Shown one piece after another: positions 17,078-26,786 of a stretch of 64,000 bases of DNA. Numbering within the stretch: the stretch's first letter is position 1; each line of letters begins with the position of its first letter. Below the pieces are notes generated by a model. It saw only the letters and a program-made list of their open reading frames with translations, ran no database searches and had not been told where the DNA came from. A program made the position numbers and the translations under genes. The DNA is taken from NCBI RefSeq assembly GCF_002157735.2, contig NZ_AP018689.1, forward strand, positions 1,335,619 to 1,399,618, written 5' to 3'. Source of the stretch: Vibrio aphrogenes (GTDB taxonomy: Bacteria > Pseudomonadota > Gammaproteobacteria > Enterobacterales > Vibrionaceae).

Positions 17078-17668
17078 TTATTGATCTTTTAACCAGCCAT
17101 TATTCACGGCATCGGCAACCATTTGCTGTGCTTTATCCCATAATGCGGCAGAACCATATTCAATTCTTGCATTGACGGTTAACGCTTGAGTTTTCGTTAC
17201 ACCGTGCTCCATCCAGCTTTGACCATTATTATAATAGTTCAACAACATGGGGATCAGTCGGTCTAAAGATTTCGCAAATTTGGCTTCTGCGGTTTGCGCC
17301 GCTTCAAACTCTTGCCAAATTGCCATAAATGCGTCGCCTTGCTCTTGCGGTAACATGCCAAACAAACGCTTAGCGGCTTTTAATTCATTGTCAGCTTGCA
17401 CTTGTGACGCCGCCGTATCATACACAAACGTATCACCCGCATCGATCTCAACCACGTCATGTAGCAATAACATTTTAACGACTTTGGTGATATCGACTGG
17501 CTCATTGGCGTGCTCTTCTAGTAACAATGCCATTAAAGCCACGTGCCAACTATGCTCAGCTGTATTTTCTAAACGCCCTTCTGCCGATTTCACGCGCGTA
17601 CGGCGCAATACGGTTTTGAGTTTATCAAGCTCCATTAGTAGCTCAATCTGTTTATGTAATCGTTCCAT
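17078..17668 (-). CDS. HD-domain hydrolase (HDDC2/YfbR-like 5'-nucleotidase)
   Basis: 196 residues with the HD metal phosphohydrolase motifs: H39 in NTAEHSWHVALM, H70-D71 in LLLHDVVEIDAGD, and D136 in KSLDRLIPML. Family members dephosphorylate deoxynucleoside 5'-monophosphates; substrate here is inference. Its ATG overlaps the tyrR stop by one base (TAATG), implying translational coupling. DUF2947 follows 16 bases on. Confidence 0.85.
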   Translation of the reverse strand: MERLHKQIELLMELDKLKTVLRRTRVKSAEGRLENTAEHSWHVALMALLLEEHANEPVDITKVVKMLLLHDVVEIDAGDTFVYDTAASQVQADNELKAAKRLFGMLPQEQGDAFMAIWQEFEAAQTAEAKFAKSLDRLIPMLLNYYNNGQSWMEHGVTKTQALTVNARIEYGSAALWDKAQQMVADAVNNGWLKDQ

Positions 17669-19290
17669 TATGATTTTCTGATCCCATAATCACGTAATTT
17701 GTTGGCAATCGAGGTATGTGACACTTCTAGGCGTTTTGCCAACTTACGGCTTGATGGGAAGGATTGATATAAACGCTCCAAAATTTGCGCTTCGTGCTTA
17801 CGCATCATTTCATCTAACGATCCTTCGAGCGTGAAAATTTCCGATTGAGTGTCAAATACAGATCGGCTGGCTTGCAAAGTGGGTAGTTGGAAATGCTCAA
17901 ATTTCAGAACATCATCATCAAGTTGAGTCATAGCACGTAAAACCGAGTTTTCTAATTGACGAATATTACCCGGCCAAGGATACAAGGTGAGTTGTTCAAT
18001 CAAATCCTCATCGTAACTGGGTACTTTCAAACCCAGTTGTTGAGCATATTTCGCCACGAACATATCCACTAACGGCAAGACATCACTACTGCGTTCTCGT
18101 ATTGACGGAATACTTAAATTAAGAACATTTAAACGGTAATATAAATCTTCGCGGAACGAGCCTGATTGCGTCAATTGCGATAAGGTTTGTTTGGTTGAGG
18201 CGATCACTCTCACATCTACATGCATTTCTTTTTCTTCCCCGACTCGGCGGAATGAACCATCTTGTAAAAAACGCAGTAACTTGATTTGTAAATGAGGGCT
18301 CATTTCCCCAATTTCATCGAGAAAGACAGTGCCTTTGTCGGCTTGTTCGAAAATACCTTTTTGTGCCACTTCATGGTTAAACGCCCCCGCAGCATTACCG
18401 AAAAGTTCGGTTTCAGCAGCATCATCTGGCATAGAAGCACAACTTAACACTAAGAATGGTTCATTAGAACGATGTGAGCGATTATGGCAGGCTCGTGCCA
18501 ACATTTCTTTACCGGTTCCTGTTTCCCCTTCAATCAACAACGGTTGATCAAGCATGGCGAGCTTTTTCGCTTGCGAAATTAAACGCTGATGATGGTTAGA
18601 TACCCCAACAAAGTGTTCAAATCCCAGCGGATTATAATCAGGAATGGAGGTCAGTTTGGTTTCGGATAAGACAATCGGCTTTAACATGATCACTGCACTG
18701 GCCAGAATCGCTTCACCAGAATCGCTGTAAATCATCACCGGCATCACATCCATCAAATAATTGAGCCCTTCAATGGTGATCTTATCGCGATAACGCAATA
18801 GCCCTTCGTCAAACTGCCCTTGCTTAGGTTTAATTTCGCCACCAAACAAGGCCTTAAACCAAGGCGCAGACTTTAAATTCGGAATGTAATGAAAAATACT
18901 AAAGGTTTGAATTTCTTTGACGCTCACTTTAAAAAGGGATAACGCACAAAAGTTAGCCATTTCAATATCCCCTTTCAGGTTTATTGAAATTACAGGATCG
19001 GGCAAAGTATCTAGGATCGCATTTAGCTCAGTGCTTTCACGTTCACTCGGCATAAATGGAATTTTACGAACATCCGTTACCCCATTAATTTGACGAATTT
19101 GCGCCATTAAGGCACTGAAGGTATGAAATTCTACGTCAGGGCAATTGAGATAGATAACCCCCGGTTGTCCAACTTCAATTCCGTGGGTGCTGAGTTCGAT
19201 TCCACGTAAATCAATGTTTTTCGAAGCGAGGATGTCTAATAATTCTCGGGTAAGGCCAATACGGTCTTGGCATTGAACTTCTAATCGCAC
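17668..19290 (-). CDS. tyrR: Transcriptional regulator TyrR
   Basis: 540-residue regulator of aromatic amino acid genes. Domains in order: ACT (RLEVQCQDRIGLTRELLDIL), PAS (about 90-200), AAA+ with Walker A GETGTGKE near 255, Walker B FLDEIGEM, and a Fis-type helix-turn-helix ending SSRKLAKRLEVSHTSIANKLRDYG. I chose GTG 19290, which puts RLEVQCQD at the N-terminus as in E. coli, with AGGA eight bases upstream; an in-frame GTG at 19314 would add eight residues. The sigma-54 contact loop GAFTGA is altered to GAFNHE, consistent with TyrR working with sigma-70. It follows ycjX-ycjF as in E. coli. Confidence 0.93.
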   Translation of the reverse strand: MRLEVQCQDRIGLTRELLDILASKNIDLRGIELSTHGIEVGQPGVIYLNCPDVEFHTFSALMAQIRQINGVTDVRKIPFMPSERESTELNAILDTLPDPVISINLKGDIEMANFCALSLFKVSVKEIQTFSIFHYIPNLKSAPWFKALFGGEIKPKQGQFDEGLLRYRDKITIEGLNYLMDVMPVMIYSDSGEAILASAVIMLKPIVLSETKLTSIPDYNPLGFEHFVGVSNHHQRLISQAKKLAMLDQPLLIEGETGTGKEMLARACHNRSHRSNEPFLVLSCASMPDDAAETELFGNAAGAFNHEVAQKGIFEQADKGTVFLDEIGEMSPHLQIKLLRFLQDGSFRRVGEEKEMHVDVRVIASTKQTLSQLTQSGSFREDLYYRLNVLNLSIPSIRERSSDVLPLVDMFVAKYAQQLGLKVPSYDEDLIEQLTLYPWPGNIRQLENSVLRAMTQLDDDVLKFEHFQLPTLQASRSVFDTQSEIFTLEGSLDEMMRKHEAQILERLYQSFPSSRKLAKRLEVSHTSIANKLRDYGIRKS

Positions 19291-19514
19291 GTTCTGGTTC
19301 CTACAAAGTGTCACGAAAAGTTGACAGTAGTGTGTTGTATGTATGGAATTTCGTCAAGAAAATACCGTACGCGACGGGTTAATCACGAAAAACCTTTTCA
19401 ATAACAGTGCGCGACTTTGTTTACACACTGTTTTTAACCTGCAAGTATAGACCTTATTATCATGGTTTGTTCTACCGGAATAAACCACGACATTAGTGTA
19501 CATATAAAGCGTTA

Positions 19515-20645
19515 TTATTTTTCTTCCGATTTACCCATGACTCGACCTACCACCAGCTTGCGGATCTCGCTTAACCGTACTGCTTTATCTTTGCGCCATG
19601 GTAACGGACGCAATAAAGCCATGGCTTTGATCCCAAGTCGACCAGTCAGTAAACCAACCCCAATACCTTGTGCTGCTCGAGTGGATATTTTCCCGGCAAC
19701 TCCCAATGACATCACGTTGGTGCCGATATCGACCGCCAGCTCACTGGCTCCTGCCGCCGCCATATTAATAAATACCAGTTTGATTAAGCGAATGCGTGAC
19801 CAATACCCCAGCTCTACGCCGTAGATTTTGCCCAGTTCATCGATCATTTTAAAATTACGCCACGCCACAAGCAGCATGTCAGCAATCGCCAGTGGACTCA
19901 CCGCGACTAATACGGCCGATTCTGTTGAATACGTGGCGACAACCTTCTTCGCTTGCTTGTCTTGTTGAGCAATCACCATATCATCGTAAAGCTCAATCAC
20001 ATCAGCGTCATTGTGATTGTCATTCACGGTTTTGATCCAGCGATCGTATCCGGCATGTTCCAGTGTCACGCCAGCTTGATTTGCCAGTTCTTCACAAAAA
20101 GGTTTCGCTTGCCCGATATGATGAGATTCAATGAAATCCATCGCTTGCTCTTGGCTACTCAATTGTTTACGTAATCGACGCAGTTTCCAGAGCTCTTTTA
20201 GCGTAGCGCTAATCCCCAATGAGGCGAGAGCGGCGATAAACCCTGTCCAACCAAGTGTCAGCCAATCCGATTGTTGATAAGCTTGCACCACACTTTCAAC
20301 ACATTGCCACCCAACCAAACCGCTAAAGGCCACCACCATACCACTAACAAGCCAGCGTTTCTTTGAACGTGGACGTATGATGTTTACCATCTCATTTTCA
20401 AGTGGGTTTTCTGCGCTTAACTCCAATTGAGCTTGAGTCATGGGCACAAATTCAGTGGTCTCATCAAAGCGAATGGTGTGGCTTACCTTATCTGATGAGT
20501 ACGGCTCATTCGGCTCTGCGTACGGCGCACCTTTATCGGTTGAGTGTGATCTCTCACTATTTAAATCTGATTTATCACTATTCAAGTCAGGTTTATCGCT
20601 AGTAAAAACCACCCTTGTTTTATATTCTGGCTTATCTTGGCTCAT
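19515..20645 (-). CDS. ycjF: YcjF family inner-membrane protein (DUF697)
   Basis: 376 residues. The N-terminal 70 residues are polar and partly repetitive (SDKPDLN, SDKSDLN), then two membrane helices (WLVSGMVVAFSGLVGWQ and LGWTGFIAALASLGISA), and a C-terminal DUF697 region with Ala/Gly-rich helices. Its ATG overlaps the ycjX stop by four bases (ATGA), so the two are coupled. The pair is widely linked to tyrR and, in enterics, to the phage-shock locus; the molecular role is not established. Confidence 0.88.
   Translation of the reverse strand: MSQDKPEYKTRVVFTSDKPDLNSDKSDLNSERSHSTDKGAPYAEPNEPYSSDKVSHTIRFDETTEFVPMTQAQLELSAENPLENEMVNIIRPRSKKRWLVSGMVVAFSGLVGWQCVESVVQAYQQSDWLTLGWTGFIAALASLGISATLKELWKLRRLRKQLSSQEQAMDFIESHHIGQAKPFCEELANQAGVTLEHAGYDRWIKTVNDNHNDADVIELYDDMVIAQQDKQAKKVVATYSTESAVLVAVSPLAIADMLLVAWRNFKMIDELGKIYGVELGYWSRIRLIKLVFINMAAAGASELAVDIGTNVMSLGVAGKISTRAAQGIGVGLLTGRLGIKAMALLRPLPWRKDKAVRLSEIRKLVVGRVMGKSEEK
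20558..20599 (-). repeat. Two in-frame 21-bp repeats in ycjF
   Basis: 20558-20578 and 20579-20599 encode consecutive SDKxDLN heptapeptides in the N-terminal polar region, followed by a degenerate third (SERSHST). Confidence 0.75.
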
Positions 20646-22051
20646 CGCAACTTATCCCCTAATAAAAACTGCAAAGCTTTATCCATCCGAATATGCGGCA
20701 ACGCTTGATCATGCGGAATGACTAATGGCCTAAATTGATAAAATTCAAAACCATTGCCTTGCCAGTATTCTCGTTGTGGCAGCTTAGGTGGCACTTCTCC
20801 AGGAAAAAGTGTAATGGTTTCTTCTGCTAAGGTCGTGCCTTTAATTGCTTGCAGCGTCGTCTCTCCCGCTTGCGCATAACCGGGCATCGTAGCTTGAATT
20901 GAGGCTAAGCTTATACACTCCATATCAATGCCTTCATAAGAAACATGTTGCCACGCTTCATGCACCAATTGTTGCAGTAGTGACACCATGTTGACATGTT
21001 GATCAGGGGTGACGTGATCCGCTTTGGTGGCCGCAAATAAAACTTTATCGATCTTAGCGGAGAATAGACGTTTTAATATCGAGTTACGTCCATATTTAAA
21101 GCTTTGCATCAATTGACTGATAGCCCCGCTCATATCCATAAAAGAATCATAGCCAGAGTTGAGCGGTTGCAAACAGTCCACTAACACAATTTGTCGATCA
21201 AAGGTTGAAAAGTGCTCTTGATAAAAGGCTTTAACAATCTTCTTCTTGTACTCATTAAAGCGTGAACGCAACATCGCATAACCACTACTGCGCTTAATTT
21301 CGGTAACGGGTTTGCCATTGTCATCGGTTTCTATTTCCACAGGGAAAAACTGCAATACTGGCGCACCAATTAGTTCACCCGGTAACACAAAACGCCCTGG
21401 TTGTACCCAATGAAGTCCGGCGTCTTTGCAAGCATGAAGATAATCGGTATAAGCTTTAGCCAATTCTGCCACGCGGTTTTCATTGGCCGGCGCAAACATA
21501 TCAAAATGATTCAGCTTCACTAACCATTGTTTCGCCAAAGTAGAGCGTAGTTCACTGCCCGCTTTTTCCCCTTTAAGCAATTGCATTTGGCTTTGAGACC
21601 ATTCTTCAAAGCTCATATCAAGCAAAGGCAAATCGAGTAACCATTCGCCCGGATAATCAACAATATCGAGATACAGGGTTGCCGTACTTTTTAATAAACG
21701 TCGTGCACCCTTTTTGGGGGTAAAACGAATCGCTAAACGAATCTCACTGACATCTCGAGTAGGCTCTGGCCATTGTGGTGGGGTCGCATTGAGTTGCTCT
21801 ATCGCTAAATCATAATCAAATCTTGGCACCATTAAATTCGTTTGCGGGATACGCTTAGCCCCCAACAATTGTTTGTTGCGACTCGATTCAAAAAGCGGCA
21901 AATTATCTTGAGTTGAGCTATTTAAAAGCTGATTGACGAGTGAAGTGATAAACGCCGTTTTACCAGCACGCGATAAGCCCGTGACTGCCAACCGTAAATG
22001 TCGGTCGAGACTGCGTTTTACAAAATCATTCACTTCTTGTTTGATCTTCAT
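20642..22051 (-). CDS. ycjX: YcjX family P-loop protein (DUF463)
   Basis: 469 residues with a GTPase-like Walker A TGLSRAGKTAFI near residues 23-34 and the DUF463 signatures YLDIVDYPGEWLLDLPLL and FAATKADHV (a TKxD-type base-recognition motif). First gene of a ycjX-ycjF-tyrR order that matches E. coli. It probably works with YcjF at the inner membrane; this is inference from conserved linkage and overlap. Confidence 0.9.
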   Translation of the reverse strand: MKIKQEVNDFVKRSLDRHLRLAVTGLSRAGKTAFITSLVNQLLNSSTQDNLPLFESSRNKQLLGAKRIPQTNLMVPRFDYDLAIEQLNATPPQWPEPTRDVSEIRLAIRFTPKKGARRLLKSTATLYLDIVDYPGEWLLDLPLLDMSFEEWSQSQMQLLKGEKAGSELRSTLAKQWLVKLNHFDMFAPANENRVAELAKAYTDYLHACKDAGLHWVQPGRFVLPGELIGAPVLQFFPVEIETDDNGKPVTEIKRSSGYAMLRSRFNEYKKKIVKAFYQEHFSTFDRQIVLVDCLQPLNSGYDSFMDMSGAISQLMQSFKYGRNSILKRLFSAKIDKVLFAATKADHVTPDQHVNMVSLLQQLVHEAWQHVSYEGIDMECISLASIQATMPGYAQAGETTLQAIKGTTLAEETITLFPGEVPPKLPQREYWQGNGFEFYQFRPLVIPHDQALPHIRMDKALQFLLGDKLR

Positions 22052-22142
22052 TGATTAACCTCAAGTTCGAATAAGCGCGGCAACCTTATTTCTGTCACAA
22101 CCAGTGCAAGTGTATTGAGAATATCACATTGTGCTTTTTGTA

Positions 22143-22184
22143 GAAAAAACAAAGGCTCGCATTTACTTAAAATACGAGCCTTTG
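22143..22184 (-). terminator. Terminator after small membrane gene
   Basis: On the minus strand, AAAGGCTCG pairs with CGAGCCTTT around an inner ATTT/AAAT stem, ending in TTTTTT. It separates the 64-aa gene from ycjX. Confidence 0.8.
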
Positions 22185-22204
22185 ATATTGAATCAAGAGT
22201 AAAT

Positions 22205-22399
22205 TTAATCTTCTTCAATCAATTTATAAATAACGAACAGTGAGATTTCTAATAACAGGCCTAAGACAACGGTCATCACCGCAAACCAGTTGTTCGCCGT
22301 GTTAAAAATAGCAATCCCGTGCAAAATCATCTGCACACCCACGTAACCACCTACAACGATTGCGATCAAGATTTGTAAAATTTGTACAAAACGCGGCAT
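22205..22399 (-). CDS. Small two-helix membrane protein
   Basis: 64 residues with two hydrophobic helices (ILIAIVVGGYVGVQMILHG and FAVMTVVLGLLLEISLFVIY) and an acidic end (LIEED). AGGAG precedes the ATG and a terminator follows, so it is its own unit. No family recognised. Confidence 0.72.
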   Translation of the reverse strand: MPRFVQILQILIAIVVGGYVGVQMILHGIAIFNTANNWFAVMTVVLGLLLEISLFVIYKLIEED

Positions 22400-22604
22400 A
22401 AAATCTCCTAAGCATTCAGTCTGTTAACTATTTTGTTAATGAAACTATAATCAATTTAACACGATTAGTCAGGAAAATTTTGCTTGAAGGTAGTAATAAC
22501 ATTAAACAAGCCGTTATTCCGTGCATGCACCAGAGCAAAGAAGCTAGAAAATCTCCAGTAACATGCAGAATTTCTAGCAACATACAGGCTCTTTATTGTT
22601 AAAT

Positions 22605-24122
22605 TTACTTTTCCATTTCAGCGATTTTCACTTTCCAAGTGTCGGGGCCGATTTGGTGGGCATTTGCACCTGTTGAATCCACTGCCACGGTGACAGGCAT
22701 ATCTTCAACTTCAAATTCGTAAATCGCTTCCATACCAAGATCTTCAAATGCCACCACACGCGCTTTCTTAATCGCTTTTGCCACTAAGTAAGCTGCGCCG
22801 CCTACGGCCATCAAATAAACCGATTTGTTCTTTTTAATCGACTCGACCGTTGCCGCACCACGTTCTGCTTTACCAATCATGCCCATAATGCCGGTTTCTT
22901 CTAACATCATGTCAGTAAATTTATCCATACGAGTCGAGGTTGTTGGGCCAGCAGGACCAACCACTTCATCACGTACTGCATCTACCGGACCTACGTAGTA
23001 AATAAATTTACCGTTCAGATCGACACCTTCTGGCAAACCTTCGCCACTTTGTAACATGCCTTGAATACGTTTATGCGCTGCATCACGACCCGTTAAGATT
23101 TTGCCAGAAAGCAGAACCGTTTCACCAGTGCGCCATTGTTGAACATCTTCTTTCGTTACGGTATCTAGGTTCACACGACGGGTATTGGCACCCGCTTCCC
23201 AAGTAATTTGTGGCCAATCTTCTAATTTCGGTGGCGTTAATTGTGCAGGGCCTGAACCGTCTAATGTGAAATGAACATGACGCGTCGCCGCACAGTTTGG
23301 AATTAAACACACTGGTTTAGAGGCGGCGTGTGTAGGTGCAGTTTTGATTTTCACATCCACGACCGTAGTTAAGCCACCTAAACCTTGTGCGCCAATACCC
23401 AGTTTATTGACACGATTGAAGATATCTAAACGTAATTCTTCTTCTGCGTTTTGTGGACCACGTTCGATCAATTCATGAATATCAATGTGTTCCATTAAGG
23501 ATTCTTTCGCTAGTACGGCCGCTTTTTCAGCCGTACCGCCAATACCAATACCAAGCATGCCCGGTGGACACCAGCCTGCCCCCATAGCTGGAAGTGTTTT
23601 TTCTACCCACTCGGCAATATCATCCGATGGGTTGAGCATCACCATTTTGGTTTTGTTTTCAGAGCCGCCGCCTTTCGCCGCAATTTGAATCTCAACTTTA
23701 TTGCCAGGCACCATATTGATGTGCACCACTGCTGGCGTATTGTCTTTAGTATTAATACGTTTGCCTGCTGGGTCAGATAATACGGAAGCACGCAATGGAT
23801 TATCTGGGTTGGTGTACGCTTGACGCACCCCTTCATCCACCATTTGCTGAACCGTCATATCGGTTTCGTCCCAGCGAACGTCCATACCAATATTGACAAA
23901 GCAGGTCACAATCCCGGTATCTTGACAAATAGGACGATGACCTTCTGCTGCCATACGAGAGTTAATTAAGATTTGTGCAATCGCATCTTTAGCAGCTTGG
24001 CTTTCTTCTTTATGGTAAGCCTTTTCAAGCGCTTGGATAAAATCCATTGGGTGATAATAAGAGATATATTGAAGGGCATCAGCAACACTGCTGATCACAT
24101 CTTGCTTACGAATGACGGTCAT
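22605..24122 (-). CDS. fumA: Class I fumarate hydratase (4Fe-4S)
   Basis: 505-residue oxygen-sensitive TCA-cycle enzyme converting fumarate and malate. Candidate cluster cysteines are C66 (PICQDTG), C185 (GAGWCPPG) and C272 or C277 (PVCLIPNCAATRH). The alpha part (to about residue 290) and beta part (KILTGRDAAHKR, VGPAGPTTSTRMD) are fused, as in FumA/FumB. Slightly shorter than the 548-residue E. coli enzymes at the N-terminus. Single-gene unit, divergent from pabB. The symbol is by similarity; fumB is not excluded. Confidence 0.93.
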   Translation of the reverse strand: MTVIRKQDVISSVADALQYISYYHPMDFIQALEKAYHKEESQAAKDAIAQILINSRMAAEGHRPICQDTGIVTCFVNIGMDVRWDETDMTVQQMVDEGVRQAYTNPDNPLRASVLSDPAGKRINTKDNTPAVVHINMVPGNKVEIQIAAKGGGSENKTKMVMLNPSDDIAEWVEKTLPAMGAGWCPPGMLGIGIGGTAEKAAVLAKESLMEHIDIHELIERGPQNAEEELRLDIFNRVNKLGIGAQGLGGLTTVVDVKIKTAPTHAASKPVCLIPNCAATRHVHFTLDGSGPAQLTPPKLEDWPQITWEAGANTRRVNLDTVTKEDVQQWRTGETVLLSGKILTGRDAAHKRIQGMLQSGEGLPEGVDLNGKFIYYVGPVDAVRDEVVGPAGPTTSTRMDKFTDMMLEETGIMGMIGKAERGAATVESIKKNKSVYLMAVGGAAYLVAKAIKKARVVAFEDLGMEAIYEFEVEDMPVTVAVDSTGANAHQIGPDTWKVKIAEMEK

Positions 24123-24344
24123 ACTTGCCTCTACATTATTATAATTGGGTCAGGTCAAGACTGGGGTCATGGTTCATTAAATATGTGACACTGTCACTCA
24201 AAACCAGTAAATCCTTGTATGAGAAGAATTTAGCGAAACCAATCCATTACCGGCTCATTGCTTCTATTTTAAATCTTGAAATATGATACTCTCGCTCCTC
24301 ATTGGATTCCACGCAACGACTGAATCTTTGTCACACTTTATAGA

Positions 24345-25796
24345 ATGAATAAGCAAAATAATCCGGATATGACATCAAATAGCCAATACTCTCAATCTCA
24401 ACGCATAAATATTGTTCAGATCCCCTACCACAAAGAAATCACAACCCATTATTTTGCACGGATCGAACACCTTGCTTGGGCAATGTTATTGCGCTCCGCC
24501 GCTGATGGTCATCCCAACAATCGCTACGATATTTTAGTCGCAAACCCTAAAGCGACTTTGGTGACTCATGGTGAAAAAACCACAATATCGACTCAAGACG
24601 ATGCTGGAAAATCAACTCAAGAAACCTCAGAGCTCGATCCATTTACCTTATTGAATCAATATCAACAAGCTTTGCTGCCTCAAGAATTGTTACCTAACGC
24701 CAGCTCAATAGAAGACGTGCCTTTTTGCGGCGGTGCACTTGGGTATTTCAGCTACGATCTAGGCCGTCGTGTGGAAAAAATTCCCTCACTCGCCGAGCAA
24801 GATATTCACACCGCAGATATGGCCATTGGTCTTTATGAGTGGGCATTCATTGTCGATCATCAGTTAAAGCAAGCTTATTTCGTGGGAGAAAATATTCAGC
24901 AACACCAAGCTTGGCTTTTATCTCAGCAGCCACCTCTCCAAGCGGCCTTCTCTTTAGCCTCCGATTGGCAATCAAATATGACTAAACGTGATTACCACGA
25001 GAAGTTTCACGCCATTCAAGCTTATTTACGCTCTGGAGATTGTTATCAGATTAATCTTGCACAACGTTTTAAAGCCCAATATCAAGGTTCTGAATGGCAA
25101 GCTTACCAACAGCTAGAGAGTAGCAACCATGCTCCCTTTTCAGCGTTTATTCGTACCGATGAATTAACGTTATTAAGCATTTCACCGGAACGCTTTATTG
25201 AATTAAAAGACGGAATTATCGAAACCAAGCCTATTAAAGGGACTCGCCCTCGTTCGCCTCAGCCACAGCAGGATGCACAACTTGCTAATGAGCTGAAACA
25301 TGCCGAAAAAGATCAAGCCGAAAACCTGATGATCGTCGATCTTCTGCGTAATGATATTGGCCGGGTCGCCAAACCTGGCTCGGTGACGGTTCCAGAACTT
25401 TTTACAATAGAAAGCTTTCCAGCGGTGCATCATTTAGTGAGTACGATTCGTGCTATACTCGATAACGGTCAATCCGCCAGCGATCTATTACGAGCTTGTT
25501 TCCCTGGAGGTTCCATTACCGGAGCCCCTAAAGTTCGCGCTATGGAAATTATTGAAGAATTAGAGCCCCACCGCCGCAACGCCTATTGTGGCAGTATTGG
25601 TTATATAAGTCGTTGTGGCCGCATGGATACTAACATCACCATTCGCACTTTGGTGGCTTATCAACAACATTTATACGCTTGGGCAGGCGGCGGCATTGTG
25701 GCAGACAGTCAAGCTGAATCTGAATACCAAGAAACGCTCGATAAACTCAGTCGAATTCTGCCAACGCTCTCGAGTAATAGCCACTCGACCCCCTAA
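24345..25796 (+). CDS. pabB: Aminodeoxychorismate synthase component I
   Basis: 483-residue chorismate-binding enzyme that, with a glutamine amidotransferase, makes 4-amino-4-deoxychorismate for folate. The N-terminal Anth_synt_I region includes GGALGYFSYDLGR; the chorismate-binding core has GDCYQINLAQRF, the lysine-bearing PIKGTRPR that marks PabB rather than anthranilate synthase (PIAGT), DLLRNDIGR and FPGGSITGAPK. The first 20 residues are poorly conserved, with a weak ribosome site, so the start could be a few codons later. nudL follows, the E. coli order. Confidence 0.93.
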   Translation: MNKQNNPDMTSNSQYSQSQRINIVQIPYHKEITTHYFARIEHLAWAMLLRSAADGHPNNRYDILVANPKATLVTHGEKTTISTQDDAGKSTQETSELDPFTLLNQYQQALLPQELLPNASSIEDVPFCGGALGYFSYDLGRRVEKIPSLAEQDIHTADMAIGLYEWAFIVDHQLKQAYFVGENIQQHQAWLLSQQPPLQAAFSLASDWQSNMTKRDYHEKFHAIQAYLRSGDCYQINLAQRFKAQYQGSEWQAYQQLESSNHAPFSAFIRTDELTLLSISPERFIELKDGIIETKPIKGTRPRSPQPQQDAQLANELKHAEKDQAENLMIVDLLRNDIGRVAKPGSVTVPELFTIESFPAVHHLVSTIRAILDNGQSASDLLRACFPGGSITGAPKVRAMEIIEELEPHRRNAYCGSIGYISRCGRMDTNITIRTLVAYQQHLYAWAGGGIVADSQAESEYQETLDKLSRILPTLSSNSHSTP

Positions 25797-25815
25797 TACT
25801 TTCAGTTATGTTCTT

Positions 25816-25875
25816 GCTTGGAAAGTAATCGCTTGGAAGATAATAGCTTGAAAAATAATAGCTTGGAAGGTAATC
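25816..25875 (+). repeat. Four tandem 15-bp repeats after pabB
   Basis: Units GCTTGGAAnnTAATn at 25816-25830, 25831-25845, 25846-25860 (one G to A change) and 25861-25875, beginning 20 bases past the pabB stop. Confidence 0.88.
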
Positions 25876-25937
25876 AAAACTTGACTGGCAATATTAAGGG
25901 TTAGTTACTAATAAAAAGGTGAAAGCTGAGGAATACG

Positions 25938-26534
25938 ATGAATACACAAGATTTATTACGCCAATTTTCATTACACGTTCCTCAAGGCTATCACGCGGAA
26001 AGCCTACAGCGTGTCGCACACCTCAGCCCAGATTCACTACGAAAAGCAGCGGTTTTAATTCCGTGTGTGGAGCGCGCAAATGGATTGTCGGTGATTTTAA
26101 CTAAGCGAGCGGCTCACCTTAAACATCATCCCGGACAAATCAGCTTTCCTGGCGGGAAATTTGAACCCGAAGATCGTTGTCTGTCTAATACCGCTTTACG
26201 TGAAGCCCAAGAAGAGATTGGTTTAAAGCCAAGCCAAGTCCGCTTGGTTGGGCAACTTCCACCATTAACCACTATCAGCCGCTTTAGTATCACCCCTTTT
26301 ATGTCTATTGTTGACGCCAATTACCGCAGCAAAATCGATGCTAATGAAGTGGAATCTATTTTTGAAGTCCCCGCTAATTATTTATTTAACCCACAAAATC
26401 TCCTCATGAAGCGTATTCATCTAAAAGGTACGACCCATCAAATATTTGCCATTAACTATCAGAAACATTTTATTTGGGGCGTCACCGCACAAATAATTCA
26501 ATCACTCCAATGTCAATTAAATATTGTCCCTTAA
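25938..26534 (+). CDS. nudL: CoA pyrophosphatase, NUDIX family
   Basis: 198 residues. The Nudix box reads GGKFEPEDRCLSNTALREAQ followed by EEIGL, and it is preceded by the UPF0035/CoA-pyrophosphatase motif LTKRAAHLKHHPGQISFPGG. Together they mark the NudL group, which hydrolyses CoA and derivatives to phosphopantetheine and 3',5'-ADP. GAGGA lies seven bases before the ATG. pabB-nudL-sdaA order is as in E. coli, here with a transporter inserted before sdaA. Confidence 0.9.
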   Translation: MNTQDLLRQFSLHVPQGYHAESLQRVAHLSPDSLRKAAVLIPCVERANGLSVILTKRAAHLKHHPGQISFPGGKFEPEDRCLSNTALREAQEEIGLKPSQVRLVGQLPPLTTISRFSITPFMSIVDANYRSKIDANEVESIFEVPANYLFNPQNLLMKRIHLKGTTHQIFAINYQKHFIWGVTAQIIQSLQCQLNIVP

Positions 26535-26786
26535 TCCTCTATTTATTGTGATTTTTTATAAATGATTGATATGAAATAGTATTTTTTAGCCTCTTAAATC
26601 AAATCTCTTCTTAATCATCATAAATGTTTTTAATTCAAACTAGCCATTTTTCGTGACGCGTAGCAAGTTATGAAACACGAGAAGGCTCTTCCGTAAATAA
26701 CTTGATATTGATCGTATTTTTATTGAAAAAAATAGGGATAATCGCCGCCTATTATTCCTGTTCCAATAATATTAGAGAATACAACT

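Noticed and set aside
19291..19514. TyrR operator upstream of tyrR
   Set aside because: TGTAAA is present on the minus strand, but the matching TTTACA half at six-base spacing is missing.
22480..22604. Terminator after fumA
   Set aside because: An 8-bp GCTAGAAA / TTTCTAGC pair exists, but the loop is long and there is no T run.
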